From NCBI RefSeq assembly GCF_016919445.1, contig NZ_CP070356.1:4467502-4531501 (forward strand): 64,000 nucleotides of DNA. Direction: 5' to 3'. Of the stretch, positions 45,048-53,868 are shown piece by piece. The translations under genes were made by a program, and so were the position numbers. This DNA is from Pseudomonas sp. PDNC002. Its GTDB lineage: Bacteria; Pseudomonadota; Gammaproteobacteria; Pseudomonadales; Pseudomonadaceae. How positions within the stretch are numbered: the stretch's first letter is position 1; every line of letters begins with the position of its first letter. Under the pieces are notes generated by a model. The model was not told where the DNA came from. It saw only the letters and a list, made by a program, of their open reading frames with translations, and did not search any database.

Positions 45048-45488
45048 ATGATCGACAAGAAGCATATCGGCAAGGTCCTGCCGTCATTCAGCGCCACCGC
45101 CGAGGCTGGCCAGTTGCGGTTCTTCGCCAAGACCATCGGCGAGACCAATCCGATCTATTTCGATGAGCAGGCCGCACGCGATGCCGGCCACCCTGGCCTG
45201 CCGTTGCCGCCCACCTTCCTCTTCTCGCTGGCGTTCCAGATGCCGAACCAGGCCTGGCGCGACGAGTTGGGCATCGTCTCTTCGCGCATCCTCCACGGCG
45301 AAGAATCCTTCACTTACCAACGCATGACCTATGCCGGCGACACGCTGCGCTACGACGTGCGGATCACCGACATCTACGACAAGAAAGGCGGCGCACTGAG
45401 TTTCGTGGTGCGCGAATCGACGGTGACCAACCAGCGCGGCGAACACGTGGCGACCCTGCGCACCACCCTCGTCCATCGCAACGGCTGA
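45048..45488 (+). CDS. MaoC-like dehydratase, N-terminal (FAS1-type) hotdog subunit
   Basis: 146 residues, one hotdog domain of the MaoC_dehydrat_N type (GETNPIYFDEQAARDAGHPGLPLPPTFLFSL). It lacks the complete hydratase-2 motif. Such half-proteins pair with a catalytic MaoC subunit, as ChsH2 does with ChsH1 in sterol degradation. The partner gene starts 14 bases downstream. The ATG at 45048 with GGGAG ahead is preferred over a TTG at 45042. It probably shapes the acyl pocket for a bulky enoyl-CoA. Confidence 0.87.
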   Translation: MIDKKHIGKVLPSFSATAEAGQLRFFAKTIGETNPIYFDEQAARDAGHPGLPLPPTFLFSLAFQMPNQAWRDELGIVSSRILHGEESFTYQRMTYAGDTLRYDVRITDIYDKKGGALSFVVRESTVTNQRGEHVATLRTTLVHRNG

Positions 45489-45502
45489 ACCGGAGAACCT
45501 CG

Positions 45503-45922
45503 ATGAGCACAATCAACTTCGCTTCCGTCCAGGTCGGCGACAGCCTGCCGCCACTGGCCTTGCCACCGGTCAATCGCACCACCCTGGCGCTGTTCGCCGG
45601 CGCCTCCGGCGATCACAACCCGATCCACATCGACATCGACTATGCGCGCAAGGCGGGCATGGTCGACGTGTTCGCCCACGGCATGCTGTCCATGGCCTAC
45701 CTCGGCCGGCTGCTCACCCAGTGGGTCGACCAGCGCCAGCTACGCGGCTTCGGCGTGCGCTTTGCTGGCATCACCCACCTCGGTCACCAGATCACCTGCA
45801 GCGGCAAGGTGGTGGAGAAATTCGAGGCCGAAGGCGAACAGCGCGTAAAGCTGGAAATCCAGACCACCAACCAATACGGCGAAACCAAGATCGTCGGCGA
45901 CGCCATCGTCGCCCTGCAGTGA
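45503..45922 (+). CDS. MaoC-like enoyl-CoA hydratase, catalytic subunit
   Basis: 139 residues with the hydratase-2 motif FAGASGDHNPIHIDIDYA (about 29-46), where Asp and His are catalytic. With the upstream hotdog subunit it should form a heteromeric R-specific enoyl-CoA hydratase, equivalent to the hydratase-2 domain of peroxisomal MFE-2. GGAGAA precedes the ATG. The next gene, an SDR, starts 11 bases on; hydratase and dehydrogenase act in sequence. Confidence 0.9.
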   Translation: MSTINFASVQVGDSLPPLALPPVNRTTLALFAGASGDHNPIHIDIDYARKAGMVDVFAHGMLSMAYLGRLLTQWVDQRQLRGFGVRFAGITHLGHQITCSGKVVEKFEAEGEQRVKLEIQTTNQYGETKIVGDAIVALQ

Positions 45923-45933
45923 GGAGCAAGAAC

Positions 45934-46758
45934 ATGGCAAAACTCGACGGCAAGGTGGCGCTGGTCACCGGTTCCGGCCGTGGCATCGGCCAGGCGATCG
46001 CCCTGAAGCTGGCCGGTGAAGGCGCGCGCATCGTGATCAATGACCTGGATCTGGAACCGGCGCAGGAAACCGCCGCGATGATCCGCGACCTCGGCGGCCA
46101 GGCGGCGATCTGCCACGGCAACGTCAGCGCCCCGGACTTCGCCGAGCGCTACATCCGCACCGCGATGGACAGCTTCAAGGCCATCGACATCATCGTCAAC
46201 AACGCTGGCTACACCTGGGACGACGTGGTCCAGAAGATGAGCGACGAGCAGTGGTACGCGATTCTCGACTGCCACATGACCGCGCCCTTCCGCATCTTCC
46301 GCGCCGCCTACCCGATCATCAAGGCCCAGGCTCAGGCCGATGCCGAGGCCGGTCGCGAAGTGTTCCGCAAGGTGGTGAACATTTCCTCGGTTTCGGCGCT
46401 GAACGGCAATGCCGGACAGATCAACTACAGCGGCGCCAAGGCTGGTGTCGCCGGCATGACCCGCGCGCTCGCCCGCGAGTGGGGGCGCTTCAAGGTGAAT
46501 GTCAACGCGGTGGCCTTCGGCTTCATCGAGACCCGCATGACCCGCGCCGACGCCCACGCCGGTGCCACGGTGAGCATCGAGGGTCGCGACATCCGCGTCG
46601 GCATCAGCCCCGAAGCAGCGAAGTCGTTCGCCCAGCGCAACCCGCTGGGCCGGCCCGGCACCGTGCAGGAAGCGGCCGATGCCGTGTACCTGTTCTGCTC
46701 CCCGGAATCGAACTACATCACCGCCCAGACCGTCGCCGTGGCGGGCAACCTGCAATAG
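45934..46758 (+). CDS. Short-chain dehydrogenase (3-hydroxyacyl-CoA dehydrogenase type)
   Basis: 274 residues: TGSGRGIGQAIALKLAGEG, IVNNAGYTWDDVVQKMSDEQW, catalytic NISSVSALNGNAGQINYSGAK, VNAVAFGFIETRMT. FabG-like with a longer loop after the active site (SIEGRDIRVGISPEAAKSF). The position directly after the MaoC pair suggests it oxidises their 3-hydroxyacyl-CoA product. The ATG at 45934 has GAGGAG ahead. Two other SDRs of the block (30.9 and 33.8 kb) could be redundant or act on other rounds. Confidence 0.88.
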   Translation: MAKLDGKVALVTGSGRGIGQAIALKLAGEGARIVINDLDLEPAQETAAMIRDLGGQAAICHGNVSAPDFAERYIRTAMDSFKAIDIIVNNAGYTWDDVVQKMSDEQWYAILDCHMTAPFRIFRAAYPIIKAQAQADAEAGREVFRKVVNISSVSALNGNAGQINYSGAKAGVAGMTRALAREWGRFKVNVNAVAFGFIETRMTRADAHAGATVSIEGRDIRVGISPEAAKSFAQRNPLGRPGTVQEAADAVYLFCSPESNYITAQTVAVAGNLQ

Positions 46759-46769
46759 CACGGCTGCAA

Positions 46770-46799
46770 CGGTCGCGGGGGCCATCGGCGCCGCGACCG
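46770..46799 (+). promoter_or_regulatory. Intercistronic hairpin before alkylsulfatase gene
   Basis: CGGTCGCGG and CCGCGACCG form a 9-bp stem with a 12-nt loop and no T-run. It may stabilise the upstream mRNA or partly attenuate the downstream genes; the call rests on symmetry only. Confidence 0.35.
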
Positions 46800-46809
46800 C
46801 GCACTCCCC

Positions 46810-46820
46810 AATAACAAGAA
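46810..46820 (+). promoter_or_regulatory. AAnAAnAAnAA motif upstream of alkylsulfatase
   Basis: AATAACAAGAA, ending 13 bases before the chosen ATG at 46834 and adjoining its GGAG. A four-repeat Crc/Hfq match within an operon. Confidence 0.55.
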
Positions 46821-46833
46821 CATGGAGTTTCGC

Positions 46834-48819
46834 ATGAAGCTGTCCCTCGGAAACCTGCCTCACGTCTTCCTCGCCGCGTCGGTCGCGGCCTCGTTGAGCC
46901 AGCCGCTGCGCGCCGACGAGCCACTCGCCGATCAACCGGCCAGTGCGATCACCGCCGCCAAGAACGCGGCAGTCCTCAAGACGCTGCCGTTCACCGACCG
47001 CACGGATTTCGAATCCGTCACGCGCGGGCTGATCGCTCCGTTCAAGGGACAGATCAAGAACGCTGCCGGCAAGGTCGTCTGGGACGCCGACAGCTACGCC
47101 TTCCTCGACGCCGACAAGGTGCCCGACACCGTCAACCCCAGCCTTTGGCGCGTGGCGCAGCTCAACCACCATGCAGGTCTGTTCCAGGTCGCCGAGCACA
47201 TCTACCAGCTGCGCGGCATGGACGTGTCGAACATGACCATCGTCGAGGGCAAGGACGGGCTCTTCGTCATCGACCCGCTGACCTACACCGAAACCGCCCG
47301 CGCCGCCCTCGACCTCTACTACCAGCACCGGCCGAAGAAGCCCATCGTCGCCGTGGCTTTCAGCCATAGCCATGGCGACCATTTCGGCGGTGTGCGCGGC
47401 GTCATCGACGAAGCCGACGTGAAGAGCGGGAAGGTGAAGATCTTCGCGCCATCGGGCTTCATGGAGCACGCCATCAGCGAGAACATCTTCGCCGGCAATG
47501 CCATGAGCCGTCGCTCGCAGTACCAGTTCGGCACCTTCCTGCCGCGCGGGGAGCGTGGCCAGGTGGATGTAGGCATGGGCAAGGTGCTGCCTTCCGGCGG
47601 CACGCTCACGCTGATCGAGCCGACCGACCTGATCAAGAACGAATACGAGACGCATACGGTCGCGGGCATCGACATCGAGTTCCAGCTCACTCCCGGCACC
47701 GAAGCGCCGGCGGAGATGAACTTCTACTTCCCGCAGCTGCGCGCCCTGTGCATGTCGGAAAACAGCACGCAGATGATGCACAACATCCTCACGCCGCGTG
47801 GCGCCCTGGTGCGCGATGCCAAGGCCTGGTCGCAGTACCTCGATGCCAGCCTGGAACGCTATGGCGACAAGACCGACGTGATGTTCGTCTCGCACAACTG
47901 GCCGACCTGGGGCGGCGATCGCATCCGCACCCTGCTCGCCGACCAGCGTGACATGTACGCCTTCCTCAACGACCGCACGCTGCACCTGATGAACCAGGGC
48001 CTGACCTCCACCGAGATCGCGCAGAAGATGGACAAGCTGCCGGGCGATCTAGACCAGAAGTGGTACACCCGCGGGTACTACGGCTCCCTCAGCCACAACT
48101 CGCGCGCCGTCTACCAGCGCTACCTGGGCTACTACGACGGCAACCCGGCCAACCTCAATCCGCTCACCCCGGAGGACGCCGCAACCCGTTACGTCGAGGC
48201 ACTGGGTGGCGCGGAGGCCGTCGAGAAACTGATTCACGCTGCCATGGACAAGGGCGATTACCGCTGGGCAGCGACGCTGGGTAACCACCTGGTCTTCGCT
48301 CAGCCGCAGAATCAGCAGGCCAAGGCACTCCAGGCCGACGCACTGGAGCAGATGGGCTACCAGTCCGAGAACGCCCTCTGGCGCAATATCTACCTGACGG
48401 GCGCCATGGAACTGCGCCACGGCGTGCCTACCTACGATGCCGCGGCGACCAAGGCCGACGTAGTGAGGAGCATGGACCCCAGCCAGTTCTTCGACTTCAT
48501 GGCGATCCGCCTGGACTCCGACAAGGCACAGGGACACGACATGGTCATGAACTGGGAGTTCACGGACCTCGGAAAGTCCTATGCGGTAACCATTCGCAAT
48601 GGCGTGCTCACGCACCGTGACAACGAAACGAACCCCGATGCGAACGTGACGATCCGCCTCGCCAAGGCGACCCTGGACCAGATCAGCCTGCGTCAGCTGG
48701 ACTTCCCCACCGCGATCAAGCAGGGCGCCATCAAGCTCGAAGGCGACAGCAAGATTCTCGGCGGACTGCTCGGCATGATCGACAGCTTCCCACCGCAGTT
48801 CAACATCGTCACTCCCTGA
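46834..48819 (+). CDS. Alkylsulfatase, SdsA/BDS1-type metallo-beta-lactamase fold
   Basis: 661 residues. A signal peptide ending in LRADE (about residue 25) is followed by the binuclear zinc site SHSHGDHFGG (about 176-185) and further ligands in APAEMNFYFP and SHNWPTWGG. Then come the helical dimerisation domain and a C-terminal SCP-2-like domain that binds the alkyl chain. The length matches SdsA1 (about 660). It cleaves alkyl sulfate esters to alcohol and sulfate outside the cytoplasm. The ATG at 46834 (GGAG 6 bases ahead) is preferred over one at 46822. Its place inside a beta-oxidation operon suggests the pathway substrate can arrive as a sulfate ester. Confidence 0.92.
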   Translation: MKLSLGNLPHVFLAASVAASLSQPLRADEPLADQPASAITAAKNAAVLKTLPFTDRTDFESVTRGLIAPFKGQIKNAAGKVVWDADSYAFLDADKVPDTVNPSLWRVAQLNHHAGLFQVAEHIYQLRGMDVSNMTIVEGKDGLFVIDPLTYTETARAALDLYYQHRPKKPIVAVAFSHSHGDHFGGVRGVIDEADVKSGKVKIFAPSGFMEHAISENIFAGNAMSRRSQYQFGTFLPRGERGQVDVGMGKVLPSGGTLTLIEPTDLIKNEYETHTVAGIDIEFQLTPGTEAPAEMNFYFPQLRALCMSENSTQMMHNILTPRGALVRDAKAWSQYLDASLERYGDKTDVMFVSHNWPTWGGDRIRTLLADQRDMYAFLNDRTLHLMNQGLTSTEIAQKMDKLPGDLDQKWYTRGYYGSLSHNSRAVYQRYLGYYDGNPANLNPLTPEDAATRYVEALGGAEAVEKLIHAAMDKGDYRWAATLGNHLVFAQPQNQQAKALQADALEQMGYQSENALWRNIYLTGAMELRHGVPTYDAAATKADVVRSMDPSQFFDFMAIRLDSDKAQGHDMVMNWEFTDLGKSYAVTIRNGVLTHRDNETNPDANVTIRLAKATLDQISLRQLDFPTAIKQGAIKLEGDSKILGGLLGMIDSFPPQFNIVTP

Positions 48820-48846
48820 CCCGACCGCCACGCAAGGACAGACACC

Positions 48847-50355
48847 ATGAAGCAACTCACCCCCATGGATGCACAGTTCTTCTACTCCGATGCGCCCCAT
48901 CAGCCGATGGTCATCGGCGGTCTGTGGATCTGCGACCAGAGCACTGCGCCCAACGGATTGGTCCGTCACAAGGACATCATTCGCTACATCAACAGCCGCC
49001 TGAGCAGCACCTCACTGTTCCGCCGGCGCCTGCAGCACGCCCCCTTCCGCCTGGACGATCCGTACTGGCTGGAGGACAAGAACTTCGACCTGGAATTCCA
49101 CATCCGCCACGTCGGTCTGCCGCAACCCGGCGACTGGCGCCAGTTGTGCATCTTCACCGCGCGGGCGATGTCGCGCACCCTGGACATGGAGCGGGCGCCC
49201 TGGGAAATCACCATCATCGAAGGTCTGAACAACGTCGAGGGCGTTCCCGCCGGTAGCTTCGCGCTGCTGCTGCGCTTCCATCACGCCTACGTCGATGGCA
49301 AGTCCGGCGTGGAGATCACCACCCTGCTGATGGATGACCAGATCGAGTTCGACGAGAACACCTATCGGCAACCGGTGAGCGACCGCATGCCCACCCGCGC
49401 GCAGATGTGGGCCAAGACCATGCCGCGCCTGCTCGGCCAGTCCTACCGCAGCGCCAGGGCCGGATTCAGCGTGGCGCGCAAGAGCGTGCAACTGCTCGGC
49501 CAGTTGCGTGGCGACGCCAGCCCCGACCAGAACCGTGTACCCACGACCATCTTCAATGCCCAGGTATCCCCGCATCGATCCTACGGTGCGACGCGCTGGC
49601 CGCTGGGCGACCTCAAGGCGATCCGCCGCTGCGCCGAAGGCTCCACGCTCAACGATGTGATCATCGCCATCATCGCGGGTGGCCTGCGTCGCTACCTGCT
49701 GCGTCGCGAGGCGCTGCCGGTGGAGCAGTCCCTCGTAGCGCTGTGCCCGGTCGCCATGCGTCCCGAAAGCGCGCAACGCGACATGGGCAACCTGATTTCC
49801 ATGATGCTGATCGGCATGGGCACCGACATGAGCGACCCGCAATTGCGCCTGCAGGCCATCACCGAGCGGACCCAGCGCGGCGCCCCGCTGGCCAAGGAAG
49901 TCATGCACGAGCTGATCACGTCCATGGGCGAGATGCTGCCGGCGCCGATGCGCATGCTCGGCGGCTGGCTGCAGAACCAGATCCGCTACGTCAGCAAGCT
50001 GCACCTGCAGAACACCCTGATCACCAATGTGCCGGGGCCGACCAATGGCGTGGAAAAGAAATACTTCGCCGGCGCCGAGATCCTCTCCACCTACCCCATC
50101 GTCCCGGTATTCGACGGCATGGGCCTGAGCCACGGCATCACCAGCCTGTACGGACAGATCATCCTCGGCGTGCTGGCCGATCGACAGGCCCTGCCGGACA
50201 TGGACGTGTACATGGAGTGCCTGCAGGAGTCGACCGAGGAGTACCTGGCGCTGGCACGCGAAAAACAGAAGGCGTCGGCCATTGAAGCCGGCCCCAAGCC
50301 AACCCCCGCGCCGCGTGGCAAACGCCCTGCCGCCGCCCCTACCGGCGGCGAATGA
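48847..50355 (+). CDS. Wax ester synthase / diacylglycerol acyltransferase (WS/DGAT)
   Basis: 502 residues. The N-terminal acyltransferase motif HHAYVDG (His145, His146, Asp150) is intact. Conserved blocks MDAQFFYSDAPHQPM, NDVIIAIIAGGLRRYL and TNVPGPTNGVEKKYFAGAEILSTYPIVP follow. The enzyme esterifies alcohols or diacylglycerol with acyl-CoA in the membrane. In this block it could store the substrate alcohol or acyl-CoA as neutral lipid when catabolism is saturated. It starts 27 bases after the sulfatase and is followed by a patatin lipase, a synth/lysis pair. The C-terminal tail is rich in Ala/Pro/Lys. Confidence 0.93.
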   Translation: MKQLTPMDAQFFYSDAPHQPMVIGGLWICDQSTAPNGLVRHKDIIRYINSRLSSTSLFRRRLQHAPFRLDDPYWLEDKNFDLEFHIRHVGLPQPGDWRQLCIFTARAMSRTLDMERAPWEITIIEGLNNVEGVPAGSFALLLRFHHAYVDGKSGVEITTLLMDDQIEFDENTYRQPVSDRMPTRAQMWAKTMPRLLGQSYRSARAGFSVARKSVQLLGQLRGDASPDQNRVPTTIFNAQVSPHRSYGATRWPLGDLKAIRRCAEGSTLNDVIIAIIAGGLRRYLLRREALPVEQSLVALCPVAMRPESAQRDMGNLISMMLIGMGTDMSDPQLRLQAITERTQRGAPLAKEVMHELITSMGEMLPAPMRMLGGWLQNQIRYVSKLHLQNTLITNVPGPTNGVEKKYFAGAEILSTYPIVPVFDGMGLSHGITSLYGQIILGVLADRQALPDMDVYMECLQESTEEYLALAREKQKASAIEAGPKPTPAPRGKRPAAAPTGGE

Positions 50356-50433
50356 TGGCATCCGTCGGCGGGCTGGCAGACAGGGATGAACCACCCCCGC
50401 CGACACTCTCCCCTAGCGAACAGGAAAATCATC

Positions 50434-51870
50434 ATGCTCTGGCAAAAGTCGCCATCCAACCAGTTGATGGGCAAGATGGATCACGCCCATTCCTACCAGG
50501 AGTGGGCCGAACATGCCGCTGCCCTGGACCGGGCGACCGGCATGGACGATTGGCGCAGCAACGAGGTATCCACCGAATACGACTACCGCACCGTGCGCCA
50601 GCGCTACGAACGCCTGCGCGGCATGCGCAACGCCGGCTCCTTCGCCAACCTGATGTTCGCCCTCAACGAGGGCATCCACGGTAACCTCGCGGGGATGGGC
50701 AGGGCGGCGCTGTATGGTCACGCCAACCTCGGCACCAAGTACCTGATCCACCACTACATCGAGGAAGTCTGTCTCGCCCTGAAGACCATCGACGGGCTCG
50801 ACGACTCGATCATCCCGCTGGAAGAGCGCAAGGACTTCTTCGTCCGTGCCAGCCAATGCTTCGGCCGTTCGGCGCTGATGCTCAGTGGCGGCGCGGTGCT
50901 CGGCTACTTTCACGCCGGGGTGCTCAAGGCCCTGTTCGAGGAAGGCCTGCTGCCGGACATCATCTCCGGTTCCAGCGCCGGTTCGATCCTCGCCTCCATC
51001 GCCTGCACGCACAGCGATGCCACTCTGCTGGATCAACTGCAACCGGAAATCCTCCTGATGCAGCCTGAAGGTTCCCCGCGCCAACGCCGGGTGCGGACCC
51101 GGCCGGCGCTGGAGGCCGGCGACCTGGCGGCCTACCTCGAGCGACTGATTCCCGACCTCACCTTTGCCGAGGCCTACAAGGTCAGTGGCCGACACCTGAA
51201 CATCACGGTCACCGGGCTGGAGCCGCGCCAGGCGCCGCGCCTGCTCAATGCCATCACCGCGCCCACGGTACTGGTACGCTCGGCGGTCATGGCTTCCTGC
51301 GCCATCGCCGGGATCTATCCGCCCGTCACCCTGCAGGCGAAGAACGCCGCCGGACAGCAGGTGCCTTACCTGCCGGAGCAGCAGTGGATCGACGGCTCCT
51401 TCCTCGATGACCTGCCGGCCAAGCGGCTCGGGCGCCTGTACCGGGTCAACCACTTCATCTCCAGCATGACCAACCCGGCCGCCCTGCTCTTCACCCCGAA
51501 CCCGAACGCGCGGCACAGCCTGCTGCAGAGTGCGTTCAATCAGCAGATCAAACTCAGCAAAGGGGTAGCTACGCACCTGCTGCGCCTGGGTCGCGACCAC
51601 CTGCGCATCCGCAATCCCACCTTGGCGCGCTGGCAGCACCTGAGCTACAGCGTGCTGGTGCAGGACTACATCGCCGACATCAACATCTTCCTGGGCAAGC
51701 GCTGGCACAACCCGATCAAGCTTCTCGCGCCGATGCCGCTGGGCGAGCTGCGGCAACTGATACGCGAAGGCGAACAGGCCACCTGGGAGCGCATGGAGAT
51801 GGTGCGCAATTGCACCGCGATCAGTCGCACCCTCGACGGCATCCTCCGTGCCAGGCAGTGGGCGAGCTGA
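50434..51870 (+). CDS. Patatin-like phospholipase with N-terminal DUF3336
   Basis: About 478 residues. The N-terminal DUF3336 region (about 1-145) is followed by a patatin domain with oxyanion loop GGAVLGYFHAGV, nucleophile elbow GSSAGS (Ser181) and dyad Asp in DGS (Asp320). Family members hydrolyse triacylglycerol or phospholipids; fungal lipid-droplet lipases share DUF3336. The ATG at 50434 (AGGA 8 bases ahead) is preferred over 50386. Placed directly after WS/DGAT, it may mobilise neutral lipid made by it. Confidence 0.9.
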   Translation: MLWQKSPSNQLMGKMDHAHSYQEWAEHAAALDRATGMDDWRSNEVSTEYDYRTVRQRYERLRGMRNAGSFANLMFALNEGIHGNLAGMGRAALYGHANLGTKYLIHHYIEEVCLALKTIDGLDDSIIPLEERKDFFVRASQCFGRSALMLSGGAVLGYFHAGVLKALFEEGLLPDIISGSSAGSILASIACTHSDATLLDQLQPEILLMQPEGSPRQRRVRTRPALEAGDLAAYLERLIPDLTFAEAYKVSGRHLNITVTGLEPRQAPRLLNAITAPTVLVRSAVMASCAIAGIYPPVTLQAKNAAGQQVPYLPEQQWIDGSFLDDLPAKRLGRLYRVNHFISSMTNPAALLFTPNPNARHSLLQSAFNQQIKLSKGVATHLLRLGRDHLRIRNPTLARWQHLSYSVLVQDYIADINIFLGKRWHNPIKLLAPMPLGELRQLIREGEQATWERMEMVRNCTAISRTLDGILRARQWAS

Positions 51871-52024
51871 AGATGCCGCTGGAAATCGAATCGTCAAATA
51901 CGGGCACCTTCGGCGTATAACGCCGGTCAGAACGATCAGAGGCGTTCGTTTTCCGCACCAGGGAACGGCGCCTTGCCACTTCGCTCAATCCTTCCGCGCC
52001 AAATCCCTCGAACAGGAGTTCCCC

Positions 52025-53818
52025 ATGAGTGATTACCTCGCCCCGTTGCGCGACATGCAGTTCATCCTCCGCGAACTGCAACTGCTCGATGCACTGCACC
52101 AACTGCCCGGGCAGGAAGAGATGAGTGGCGAACTGGTGGACGCGATCCTCAATGAAGCCGCGCGCTTCGCCCAAGGCGTGCTGGCGCCGCTGAACGTCAT
52201 CGGTGACCGCCAGGGCGCACGCTGGAAAGACGGCGATGTGCGCACCGCCGAGGGCTGGCAGGAGGCCTACGAACAGTTCGCCGCCAATGGCTGGAACGCC
52301 CTCTCCTGCCCGCCTGACTTCGGCGGCCAGGGCGCACCGCGACTGGTTTCCACCCTGGTCGAGGAGATGTGGAACGCCGCCAACGTCGCCTTCGGCCTGT
52401 GCCCCATGTTGACCCGCGGCGCCATCGAGGCCATCGAGCTACGCGGCTCGGCGGCGCTCAAGCAGACCTGGCTGCCGAAACTGGTCAGCGGTGAATGGAC
52501 TGGCACCATGAATCTCACCGAGCCACAGGCAGGTTCCGATCTCGCCGCCGTACGCACCCGCGCTGAACCACAGGGCGACGGAAGCTACCGGGTATTCGGC
52601 CAGAAGATATTCATTACCTATGGCGAGCACGACCTCACCGACAACATCGTCCATCTCGTCCTGGCCCGCGTCCCCGGCGCGCCGGAAGGGGTGAAAGGCA
52701 TCTCGCTGTTCGTGGTGCCCAAGGTTCTGCTGGATGCCGACGGCAACCTGGGCGAGCGCAACGACGTGCGCTGCGTTTCCATCGAGCACAAGCTCGGCAT
52801 ACACGGCAGCCCCACCGCCGTGCTGGCCTTCGGCGACCAGGGTGGCGCCACCGGCTGGCTGGTGGGCGAAGAGAACCGGGGCCTGGAGTACATGTTCATC
52901 ATGATGAACGCCGCGCGCTTCTCGGTGGGCATCGAAGGCATCGGCCTGGCCGAGCGCGCCTACCAGCGTGCCGTGGCCTATGCACGTTTGCGCGTCCAGG
53001 GCAGCGAGATCGGTGCGTCCAGCCGGGAGAAGGCCGCGATCATTCGCCACCCTGACGTGCGCCGCCTGCTGATGTCCATGCGCTCGCGGATCGAGGCGAT
53101 GCGTGCCCTGGCCTGCGAAGTCGCGCTGGCCACCGACGTTGCCCAAGGGCACCCCGATGAGGCGGTGCGCCAGGAACGCCAGGCTTTCGTCGACCTGATG
53201 ATCCCGGTGATCAAGGGCTGCTGCACCGAGAACGCCGTCGATATCGCCTCCCTCGGCGTGCAGGTCCACGGCGGCATGGGCTTCATCGAGGAAACCGGCG
53301 CTGCCCAGCACCTGCGCGACGCTCGGATCACGCCGATCTACGAAGGCACCACGGGTATCCAGGCCAGCGACCTGATCGGCCGCAAGATCGCCCGCGACAA
53401 AGGCACCGCCGCCAGTGCACTGATCGCCCACATGCGCGCGCTCCAGCTGGCAATACCGGACGACGACCCGCAGCTGGCGGCCATCCGTCACCGGTTGTTC
53501 TCGGCGATCAACGCACTGGATGACGCCGTCCAGTTCGTTGTCCAGCATTACGCGGAACAGCCGCGCCAGGTCGCCCTGGGCTCGGTGCCGCTGCTGGAAT
53601 TGTTTGGCATCGTCACCGGCGGTTGGCAGTTGGCGCGCTCGGCGCAGGTCGCTCAGCGGTGCCTGGCGGAGCGACGGGGAGACGCCTCCTTCTATCGCGC
53701 CAAGCTGCACACGGCGCAGTTCTACGCCGGGCATTTCCTGACCCGCGCCCCCGGATTGGCACAGAGTATCGTCGATGGCAGCGACAGCGCCCTGACCATG
53801 GATGACGCCGCCTTCTAA
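52025..53818 (+). CDS. Acyl-CoA dehydrogenase, long form with C-terminal extension (DmdC-like)
   Basis: 597 residues, the long type with an extra C-terminal helical domain. Motifs: MNLTEPQAGSDLAAVRTRA, FITYGEHDLTDN, VHGGMGFIEETGAAQHLRDARITPIYEGTTGIQASDLIGRKI. Unlike the other acyl-CoA dehydrogenases of the block, this one has the canonical catalytic Glu (IYEGT). An ATG with CAGGAG ahead is used. It follows the patatin gene after a 154-bp gap that has no 17-bp palindrome, so it may be a separate unit or the last operon gene. It likely handles straight-chain fatty acyl-CoA released by the lipase. Confidence 0.92.
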   Translation: MSDYLAPLRDMQFILRELQLLDALHQLPGQEEMSGELVDAILNEAARFAQGVLAPLNVIGDRQGARWKDGDVRTAEGWQEAYEQFAANGWNALSCPPDFGGQGAPRLVSTLVEEMWNAANVAFGLCPMLTRGAIEAIELRGSAALKQTWLPKLVSGEWTGTMNLTEPQAGSDLAAVRTRAEPQGDGSYRVFGQKIFITYGEHDLTDNIVHLVLARVPGAPEGVKGISLFVVPKVLLDADGNLGERNDVRCVSIEHKLGIHGSPTAVLAFGDQGGATGWLVGEENRGLEYMFIMMNAARFSVGIEGIGLAERAYQRAVAYARLRVQGSEIGASSREKAAIIRHPDVRRLLMSMRSRIEAMRALACEVALATDVAQGHPDEAVRQERQAFVDLMIPVIKGCCTENAVDIASLGVQVHGGMGFIEETGAAQHLRDARITPIYEGTTGIQASDLIGRKIARDKGTAASALIAHMRALQLAIPDDDPQLAAIRHRLFSAINALDDAVQFVVQHYAEQPRQVALGSVPLLELFGIVTGGWQLARSAQVAQRCLAERRGDASFYRAKLHTAQFYAGHFLTRAPGLAQSIVDGSDSALTMDDAAF

Positions 53819-53837
53819 CGCCCGGCCCGCTGCGGGT

Positions 53838-53868
53838 GGCCGCCTGTCCGATGTCACCACAGGCGGCC
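53838..53868 (+). terminator. Hairpin after the plus-strand operon
   Basis: GGCCGCCTGT and ACAGGCGGCC form a perfect 10-bp stem with an 11-nt loop, 20 bases after the stop. The T-run is missing, but its strength and place fit a transcript end. Confidence 0.55.

Noticed and set aside
14621-53818. A recently acquired genomic island
   Set aside because: No integrase, tRNA end, IS element or clear shift in base composition was seen at either border.
14621-53818. Complete steroid or bile-acid degradation pathway
   Set aside because: No ketosteroid dehydrogenase, 9-alpha-hydroxylase, meta-cleavage dioxygenase or other ring-degradation gene is present; only side-chain-type beta-oxidation is supported.
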